NCBI GenBank assembly: GCA_946533175.1
Contig: CAMNBS010000033.1
Location: forward strand, 1 to 11,753
Direction: 5' to 3'
DNA from: an uncultured Clostridia bacterium
GTDB lineage: Bacteria > Bacillota_I > Bacilli_A > RF39 > UBA660
DNA: 11,753 bases
The notes under the pieces were generated by a model. It saw only the letters and a list, made by a program, of their open reading frames with translations, made no database searches and had not been told where the DNA came from. Shown here piece after piece: positions 7,181 through 11,753 of the stretch. The position numbers and the translations under genes were made by a program. Every line of letters starts with the position of its first letter. Positions within the stretch are counted from its first letter, which is position 1.

Positions 7181-9268
7181 TTACTTTTTTCTTTTTTCAG
7201 AATCATCAATATCCAAATCTGATTCTTGAATTTTTCTTTGTTGTGCTATCATAGCTATTTCTTCATAACCTTCTATGTCGCGTGGTACATATATTAATGC
7301 ATAATTATCGTTTTGCACTGCCATCATTGCCATTTCACGATCTATTAGTTCTTTGGGAACAAATTTTAATGCATATGAATCTTGTTGCACTGCCGTTATA
7401 GCTATTTCGCGATTTATTAGTTCTTTGGGGACACATTGTAATGCATAGCCACTTTGTTGTACTGCTATCATGGCTATTTTTTCATAACCTTCTATATCTT
7501 CTGGTACATATTGTAATGAAAATATATTTTGTTGCACGGCTGCCATAGCTATTTCCTGATCTATCAATTCTTTTGGTATGTATTGTAATGCATAGCCATC
7601 TTTTTTTACTGTCGCTATGGCTATTTCTTTATAACCCTCTATGTTGGTTGGTACAAATTCAAATGCAAGGATATATTGTTGTACTGCTACAATCGCTATT
7701 TCTTTGTAACCTTCTATGTCGCTTGGTACATACTTTAGTGCATCGCTATTTTGTTGCACTGCCATCATTGCCATTTCGTGATTTATTAGTTCTTTTGGGA
7801 CATAATATAATGCATTACTATTTTGTTGTACTGCTATCATTGCCATTTCGCGATCGATTAGTTCTTTGGGTACATATTGTAATGCAAGGCCATTTTCTTG
7901 TACTGCTATCATTGCCATTTCGCGATTTATTAGTTCTTTTGGTAAAAATTGTAATGCAAAGCCATATCGCTGTACTGCCACCATTGCCAGTTTGCGATTA
8001 ATTAGTTCTTTTGGTAAAAATTGTAATGCATATGGATTTTGTTGTACGGCTATTTTAACTATTTTTTGATATCCTACTATATATTCTGGTATATATTGCA
8101 AGGCATTTATATTTTGCTGTACTACTGCTAATGCCACATCATAGTTTCTAAAATCAGCTGATTTATCTCGTCTTTCGATGATTTTGCCTACTAAAGGGTC
8201 TTGATGCCATCCAAAACCAAATCGTCTGGTATATAAATCTATTATTTCTTGATTGGATAATTGTTCATTTCTTCTTGTCTTTTGCATTATAGTATATAAA
8301 TTTCTCAAACCATTAACAATAGATATTTTTTCATCAATATCATCTTGATCAACATTAGGAATTTCTTTTAATTTAGCTTCCAATATATCAACTAATTCTA
8401 TTTCTAAAGCTTGACTTTCTAATATTCCTCTTATTTCACCAATTCTTGTTTTTCCATCCATTCTAATCGCTATTCTAGGAATTTTATATTCACCGTGTTC
8501 ATCTTTCGTATAAAATACATAGAAATCTCCACCACGATATCCGCCACCACCACACACTTGATTTATTGCCATACTTTCTGATGCTGTACACCATCCTGTA
8601 TTATGACCATTTAACGACTGTGATAATCTTCTAGCTTCTTCTTCACTTCCTTGGTTATATTTAACCCAAATTCCATCATTGGAACTAACATTTCTTTTTT
8701 TAAATAATTTATAGTATTCAATATACATTTTTTCAAATGAAACATTACCAATTCTGTTATTAACTTCTTGTTTAGATAATGCTTTATTTCCAAGTATTCG
8801 AACAACTTTCTCAACACATTTGGCTATTATTTCAGGGTTTACTTCCACAAAAGGGGCATTAGTTGTTTTAGTTCTTTTAGTATAACTATCGGTCATGGGA
8901 TCATATACACCAAGTTTTAATACTTCCCTAAATATCCAATATTTTGCCCACATTGGATATCTAGCATCTTCACTTGTCAAATAATCTAACCACGCTCCTA
9001 AGGATTTTTTTTGTTCATCAGTACCATTTGGAATATATTTATCATAATAAAGTTTTTTTAAAAGTTCTAATCTATTATATTTATCTCCATCATTTCGTTT
9101 AGGATCACGTGCACCACTAAGTAATCTTTCTAATAATCTTAAATAAGACCTAATACCTTCTTTACTAGTCCTATCCTCTTCTCGACTAGCTTTTTCTACT
9201 TCTTCACTTGTTGTTAAATTTTTGTAAAGAACTTCTAAAAATAATTCTCCATTAAAATTATTACCCAT
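7181..9268 (-). CDS. GWCTA-domain protein with twelve DUF4116-like repeats, function unknown
   Basis: This 695-residue protein has no signal peptide or membrane segment and is probably cytoplasmic. The start is secure: GGGAGGT lies five bases before the ATG. Residues 1-120 are helical and charged. Residues ~180-300 hold a compact block with WVKY (201-204), NTGWCTA (223-229), GGDFYVFYT (246-254), PRIAIRM (264-270) and RIGEIRGI (275-282). This looks like a conserved domain seen in uncharacterised bacterial proteins (recollection, not a search), and Cys227 in the WCT motif could be functional. Residues ~377-675 are twelve repeats of 24-25 residues plus a partial one, with consensus like MAVQQNxxALxYVPKELINREMA, matching DUF4116. 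The tail is acidic then basic (KRKK). It has its own strong promoter and terminator-like hairpin. I cannot name a function; DUF4116 repeats presumably form a helical scaffold. Confidence 0.8.
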   Translation of the reverse strand: MGNNFNGELFLEVLYKNLTTSEEVEKASREEDRTSKEGIRSYLRLLERLLSGARDPKRNDGDKYNRLELLKKLYYDKYIPNGTDEQKKSLGAWLDYLTSEDARYPMWAKYWIFREVLKLGVYDPMTDSYTKRTKTTNAPFVEVNPEIIAKCVEKVVRILGNKALSKQEVNNRIGNVSFEKMYIEYYKLFKKRNVSSNDGIWVKYNQGSEEEARRLSQSLNGHNTGWCTASESMAINQVCGGGGYRGGDFYVFYTKDEHGEYKIPRIAIRMDGKTRIGEIRGILESQALEIELVDILEAKLKEIPNVDQDDIDEKISIVNGLRNLYTIMQKTRRNEQLSNQEIIDLYTRRFGFGWHQDPLVGKIIERRDKSADFRNYDVALAVVQQNINALQYIPEYIVGYQKIVKIAVQQNPYALQFLPKELINRKLAMVAVQRYGFALQFLPKELINREMAMIAVQENGLALQYVPKELIDREMAMIAVQQNSNALYYVPKELINHEMAMMAVQQNSDALKYVPSDIEGYKEIAIVAVQQYILAFEFVPTNIEGYKEIAIATVKKDGYALQYIPKELIDQEIAMAAVQQNIFSLQYVPEDIEGYEKIAMIAVQQSGYALQCVPKELINREIAITAVQQDSYALKFVPKELIDREMAMMAVQNDNYALIYVPRDIEGYEEIAMIAQQRKIQESDLDIDDSEKRKK
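7244..8140 (-). repeat. Tandem array of 72/75-base in-frame units coding DUF4116-like repeats
   Basis: Twelve consecutive units, plus a partial thirteenth, encode residues ~377-675 of the protein at 7181. Two alternating versions exist: 24-residue units ending KELI(N/D)REMA and 25-residue units ending (D/N)IEGYxEIA. From the N-terminus the order is roughly one IVGY unit, four KELI, two IEGY, one KELI, one IEGY, two KELI, one IEGY. Several neighbouring units are also very similar as DNA, for example 7780-8030, which points to recent duplication or exchange between units. All unit lengths are multiples of three, so the reading frame is kept. Confidence 0.85.
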
Positions 9269-9300
9269 GTTTTACCTCCCTAATACCCTTACTTTATTTA

Positions 9301-9329
9301 AGTATAACATTATTATATTAAACTGTAAA
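9301..9329 (-). promoter_or_regulatory. Strong SigA-type promoter of the GWCTA-DUF4116 gene
   Basis: On the minus strand TTTACA (9329-9324) and TATACT (9306-9301) are exactly 17 bases apart, and a TG at the extended -10 position adds strength. The leader is about 25-30 bases and ends in a strong GGGAGGT site. This is among the best promoters in the window, so the gene is probably well expressed and separate from the operon before it. Confidence 0.65.
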
Positions 9330-9357
9330 TAAACTATAATTTATATTCTTATTATAT

Positions 9358-9385
9358 AAAAAATAGTTACAGTGAACTATTTTTT
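9358..9385 (-). terminator. Terminator of the two-gene DUF5011 operon
   Basis: A perfect 11-bp stem (9358-9368 with 9375-9385) closes a six-base loop. The minus-strand 3' arm ends in six T. The stop codon of the gene at 9367 is inside the structure. The inner 21 bases recur with two changes at 7096-7116. Confidence 0.75.
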
Positions 9386-9645
9386 TCCTTTAAAGCTTCT
9401 ATAAACTGTTTTTCAAAAGCATCTCTTTTAGCCATTTTAGAAACATTATCAATTTTTTCATAAAGACTATTAATAAGAGATGTTTGACCTTCCAAGAATT
9501 CCATTAATTCGTCATCAATATCTTTATCCATTTCATTAATTTTATTTTTTGTTAATTCAATCTTCTTTTGATAATCAGTTAATTTATTAATTATTTCTTC
9601 CAAGGAAGCATTTCCTTCTCGATAATCATCCAAATACTTACTCAT
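9367..9645 (-). CDS. Small charged coiled-coil protein, function unknown
   Basis: This is a 92-residue protein starting at the ATG at 9645, which has AAAGGTG six bases upstream. A GTG three codons earlier lies inside that ribosome binding site and is unlikely to be used. Its ATG overlaps the end of the preceding gene (ATGAGTAA), so translation is probably coupled. The sequence is almost wholly helical and charged, with heptad-like hydrophobic spacing (LEEIINKLTDYQKKIELTKNKI, then LINSLYEKIDNV, shown in parts), which suggests a coiled coil. It has no signal peptide, no membrane segment and no cysteine. Its partner is likely the membrane protein encoded just upstream, which also has a helical cytoplasmic part. 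I do not recognise the family. Confidence 0.75.
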   Translation of the reverse strand: MSKYLDDYREGNASLEEIINKLTDYQKKIELTKNKINEMDKDIDDELMEFLEGQTSLINSLYEKIDNVSKMAKRDAFEKQFIEALKEKNSSL

Positions 9646-10372
9646 TATTATCACCTTTATAAGAGCTTATTTTATTTTTGCTTACAGTTACATCACGTTC
9701 TACCCGTAAATTTCGATAAAGACATATAACATTATAGTGTCCTTCTTTTGATGTATCAACATTATTAATTATTTCAATATTTTCCCTTACAATTTGCTTT
9801 TTTCGATCAAATAATGTGCATCCAGAATCGTGATATTCATCTCCTACTTCTAAAGATACTTTTTCTTCTCCATTCAAAACAAGAGCATAACTATTATTAT
9901 AACGACTAAATATAAAATACATGCAACCACCAGCAATTAAAATAATTATAGCCATTATAACATAAAAATTATAAAATATTTTGGGAAAGAAAATATTCTT
10001 TTTCTTTGTTTCAGGTTTTATCGTTAAAGAACTAACTTCTGGTATTTCGTTTTTTTTAACTTCTTGTTTTTTTATTGGAACAAACATTTCTTCATTGATT
10101 ATCGTTTTAGAACTATCAATATTACCCTCTAAATTCTTATCAGAATAAAAAGCTATTTTTGAATTCAAAAAATCTGTAATCAATTCATGATTTTTTATCA
10201 ATTTATCAATATCATCATTAAGATTTAATTTTCCTTTATAAAAAGATAATTTTCTACTTGCATCTTTTTCAAGATTGCTAAGAGGATTTAATAGATTGTT
10301 AAAAGCCGATTCTAACTCATCGCAAACTAATTTTAATGTATCTACATTAATACTTTTAACACCCTTTTTCAT
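9638..10372 (-). CDS. Single-pass membrane protein with C-terminal DUF5011 Ig-like domain
   Basis: This is a 244-residue protein. The ATG at 10372 is chosen because AGAGGTG precedes it by five bases; a TTG eight codons upstream keeps the frame open but lies before that site. Residues 1-75 are helical and charged, and 76-130 are a Lys/Glu-rich linker. Residues ~136-156 form a membrane segment (FYVIMAIIILIAGGCMYFIF). Residues ~162-232 match the DUF5011-type Ig-like fold (LNGEEKVSLEVGDEYHDSG, then VDTSKEGHYNVICLYRN). By positive-inside reasoning the N-terminal part is cytoplasmic and the Ig-like domain outside. The external domain closely resembles those of the deacetylase at 3318 and the fusion protein at 366, so the three may contact the same wall component. 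It is first in a two-gene unit; no enzymatic motif is visible. Confidence 0.8.
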   Translation of the reverse strand: MKKGVKSINVDTLKLVCDELESAFNNLLNPLSNLEKDASRKLSFYKGKLNLNDDIDKLIKNHELITDFLNSKIAFYSDKNLEGNIDSSKTIINEEMFVPIKKQEVKKNEIPEVSSLTIKPETKKKNIFFPKIFYNFYVIMAIIILIAGGCMYFIFSRYNNSYALVLNGEEKVSLEVGDEYHDSGCTLFDRKKQIVRENIEIINNVDTSKEGHYNVICLYRNLRVERDVTVSKNKISSYKGDNNE

Positions 10373-10417
10373 CCTTTCACCTCTTTTTATTATCAATAAT
10401 ACCTATTATTCAAATTA

Positions 10418-10426
10418 ATTATAACA
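10418..10426 (-). promoter_or_regulatory. Extended -10 promoter of the two-gene DUF5011 operon
   Basis: On the minus strand TGTTATAAT (10426-10418) is an extended -10 element with a perfect TATAAT. No good -35 stands 16-18 bases upstream, where the T-run of the trpS terminator lies. The 16 bases 10411-10426 are identical to 4737-4752, the matching part of the deacetylase promoter. Confidence 0.5.
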
Positions 10427-10437
10427 GAAAAGAATTC

Positions 10438-10468
10438 TAAAAAAAAGACTTCTTTATAAAAAGTCTTT
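10438..10468 (-). terminator. Terminator of trpS
   Basis: A perfect 8-bp stem (10444-10451 with 10461-10468) closes a nine-base loop. It is followed on the minus strand by an uninterrupted run of T (10446-10439). It lies about 24 bases beyond the trpS stop codon. Confidence 0.85.
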
Positions 10469-10491
10469 AAAAAATGTCAAACTTTTGTTAA

Positions 10492-11538
10492 TTATTCATC
10501 AAAATAATTAATACGTAAAGCTTTTTTAAATTTTTTCATATTTTCTTTCGCTACTATTCGGGCTTTAGCAGTACCTTCTTTTAATACTTGGTCTATATAT
10601 GCCATATCTTTAGATAACTCGATTCTTTTTTCACGAATAGGAGTTAATTCATCATTTAAAATATTAAATAAAAAATTCTTTATTTTAACATCTCCAACAC
10701 CGCCATGCCTGTATTTATCTTTTAAATCATCTAAATTCTTATATTCATTTAAATATTTTGAAAAATCTTCATCTTTGGCAAAAACATCTAAATATGTAAA
10801 CACAATATTACCTTCGATTTTCCCAGGATCATCCACTTTAATATGATTAGGATCTGTATACATACTCATAATTTTTCGATGTAACTCTTCTTCACTATCT
10901 GATAAATAAATGCAATTACCTAAACTCTTACTCATTTTTTCATTGCCATCAAGACCAGGTAAGCGATGACAAATTTTATTATCTGGTAAAAGAATCCGAC
11001 ATTCATTTAGCGTTTTTCCATATAAACTATTAAACTTACGAACAATTTCATTGGTTTGTTCAATCATTGGTTCTTGATCAGCTCCAGCTGGGATAATTGT
11101 GGTATTAAAAAGGGTTATATCCGCAGCTTGACTAACTGGATAATTTAGAAAACCCGAAGGAATAGATTCACCCATCTTTTTTTGAATAACTTCATTTTTA
11201 ACGGTTGGATTACGCATAAGACGATTAACCGTCACCAAATTCATAAAATAAAAAGTATATTCTGTAAGCTCTGGTATCATTGATTGAACAAAAATCGTTA
11301 CTTTTTTAGGATCAATCCCTACGGCTAAATAATCCAAAACTATTTCGCGTAGATTTTCTCTTATTTTATCAGGATTATCATAATTATCCGTCAAGGCTTG
11401 AGAATCTGCAATAAAAACATACATTTTATCATAATTACCTTCATTTTGTAATCTAACACGATTTTTAAGTGATCCTACATAATGTCCTAAATGAAGATGA
11501 CCGGTAGGACGATCTCCTGTTAAAATTATATCTTTCAT
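10492..11538 (-). CDS. trpS: Tryptophanyl-tRNA synthetase
   Basis: This 348-residue class I aminoacyl-tRNA synthetase (EC 6.1.1.2) charges tRNA-Trp in the cytoplasm. The first signature is HLGH at 16-19, after ILTGDRPTGHL. The second is a perfect KMSKS at 201-205 (GLDGNEKMSKSLGN). The TrpS-typical AGADQEPMIEQTNEI (151-165) is also present. Length is as usual, and the protein contains no tryptophan itself. The ATG at 11538 is the only plausible start because the frame upstream has no other good start before a stop; the ribosome binding site is weak (GAGTG). In related bacteria trpS is often controlled by tRNA-sensing or other leader RNA. Here the leader has several inverted repeats but no recognisable T-box sequence. 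The gene is transcribed alone and ends in a strong terminator. Confidence 0.97.
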   Translation of the reverse strand: MKDIILTGDRPTGHLHLGHYVGSLKNRVRLQNEGNYDKMYVFIADSQALTDNYDNPDKIRENLREIVLDYLAVGIDPKKVTIFVQSMIPELTEYTFYFMNLVTVNRLMRNPTVKNEVIQKKMGESIPSGFLNYPVSQAADITLFNTTIIPAGADQEPMIEQTNEIVRKFNSLYGKTLNECRILLPDNKICHRLPGLDGNEKMSKSLGNCIYLSDSEEELHRKIMSMYTDPNHIKVDDPGKIEGNIVFTYLDVFAKDEDFSKYLNEYKNLDDLKDKYRHGGVGDVKIKNFLFNILNDELTPIREKRIELSKDMAYIDQVLKEGTAKARIVAKENMKKFKKALRINYFDE

Positions 11539-11682
11539 AACACTCGTATAATCAATCTTAGGGAAATATCTCTCTTTTGATTGATTATTTTCCTTTCCAA
11601 TACCTTTGTTTTACTTCGCGAGTATTTAACGAAGGTTATATTTTGTTTTTTCATGCTTACAGCCATTTTGATGGACTCATTA
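11539..11682 (-). promoter_or_regulatory. trpS leader with several inverted repeats, possible structured 5' UTR
   Basis: Between the preceding terminator and trpS lie about 140 bases without a convincing gene. On the minus strand they hold, in order: a small hairpin CCAT/ATGG (11663-11674); a two-layer stem in which ATAACC pairs with GGTAT (11635-11640 with 11600-11604) around TTCG/CGAA (11615-11618 with 11630-11633); and a perfect 10-bp inverted repeat (11548-11557 with 11579-11588) ending ten bases before the start codon. A T-box core (GGTNACCGCG type) is not found. The last repeat could be a protein operator or an RNA stem affecting translation. No clean promoter was found; TTGGAA in the loop of the terminator at 11680-11717 is a possible -35. 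Confidence 0.35.
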
Positions 11683-11717
11683 AAGTAAAGACACTTATTT
11701 TCCAAGAATAAGTGCCT
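11680..11717 (-). terminator. Terminator of the partial gene at the right edge
   Basis: An 11-bp stem with one G-U pair (11689-11699 with 11707-11717) closes a seven-base loop. It is followed on the minus strand by a T-rich tail (TTACTTTAAT). The TAG stop of the upstream gene is at the base of the stem. Confidence 0.55.
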
Positions 11718-11753
11718 ATTTACACCATTTACTAATTTCTTTGGTAATAGCTA
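11716..11753 (-). CDS. C-terminal end of an unidentified gene (enters from the right edge)
   Basis: Eleven codons (reading AITKEISKWCK) followed by TAG at 11718-11716 are open to the window edge. I take this frame over the others because its stop meets a terminator hairpin exactly, as happens with three other genes in this window. Too little remains to name the product. Confidence 0.4.
   Translation of the reverse strand, partial: AITKEISKWCK

Noticed and set aside
7573..8069. Plus-strand open frames of 142 and 67 codons with repetitive sequence
   Set aside because: They are mirror images of the DUF4116 repeat units; the periodic pattern comes from the minus-strand gene, which has a strong promoter and ribosome binding site.
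7244..8140. Possible CRISPR array, because of regular direct repeats
   Set aside because: Units are 72/75 bases, contiguous, without unique spacers, and translate in frame as protein repeats.
8611..8817. Minus-strand open frame of 68 codons
   Set aside because: It is out of frame within the GWCTA domain coding sequence and has no start signal.
366..11538. Alternative genetic code (TGA as Trp), considered because of the Mollicutes-like base composition
   Set aside because: Tryptophans checked are TGG, and long genes are complete under the standard code. No TGA stop was seen among the supported genes, but the sample is small.
11539..11682. T-box riboswitch upstream of trpS
   Set aside because: No recognisable T-box core or Stem I motifs; only a CGCGAAG stretch vaguely recalls it.
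11535..11750. Minus-strand frame open for about 70 codons, ending in an ATGA overlap with trpS
   Set aside because: No ribosome binding site precedes its ATGs, the product is very basic with codons unlike the neighbours, and it would run through the terminator hairpin. The overlap is probably chance.
1..11753. Insertion sequences, integrases, tRNA or rRNA genes
   Set aside because: No transposase-like frame, terminal inverted repeats or cloverleaf was seen on either strand by eye.

Overview
The window is AT-rich DNA of a low-GC Gram-positive (Bacillota, Bacilli or Erysipelotrichia-like) bacterium. The evidence is: AGGAGG/GGTG ribosome binding sites, SigA-type promoters, short U-tailed terminators, a membrane-anchored peptidoglycan deacetylase, a full-length PriA, and what looks like a CotD-type spore coat protein at the left edge. 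That last point suggests a spore former or a descendant of one. Tryptophan is TGG and no in-frame TGA interrupts the genes, so the standard bacterial code applies. Every gene I can support lies on the minus strand, so transcription runs from right to left.

Right to left, the layout is as follows. First come the last codons of an unidentified gene and its terminator (11680-11753). Then a 140-base leader with several inverted repeats precedes trpS (tryptophanyl-tRNA synthetase, 10492-11538). Next is a two-gene unit (9367-10372): a single-pass membrane protein with a DUF5011-type Ig-like domain, overlapping a small charged helical protein. After that a single-gene unit under a near-consensus promoter (7181-9268) encodes a 695-residue protein with an N-terminal GWCTA-containing domain and twelve DUF4116-like repeats. 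Then come priA (4873-7032), a PgdA-like NodB deacetylase carrying Ig-like domains (3318-4724), and a 950-residue membrane-anchored cell-wall protein (366-3218). The last fuses Ig-like, SpoIID-like, degenerate LytM and phage-lysozyme-like domains. At the left edge is the 5' part of the coat-like gene (1-271).

Three of the proteins (genes at 366, 3318 and 9638) share the same anchored Ig-like design, and two of these also carry wall-modifying domains. The accessory theme is therefore the cell envelope, interleaved with the housekeeping genes trpS and priA. The most unusual items are the SpoIID-like/LytM/lysozyme fusion with missing catalytic residues, and the GWCTA-DUF4116 repeat protein. The latter is flanked by near-identical 21-base direct repeats, one of which is the terminator arm of the preceding operon. 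No IS element, CRISPR array, tRNA or rRNA is visible. No gene-free stretch exceeds 300 bases.
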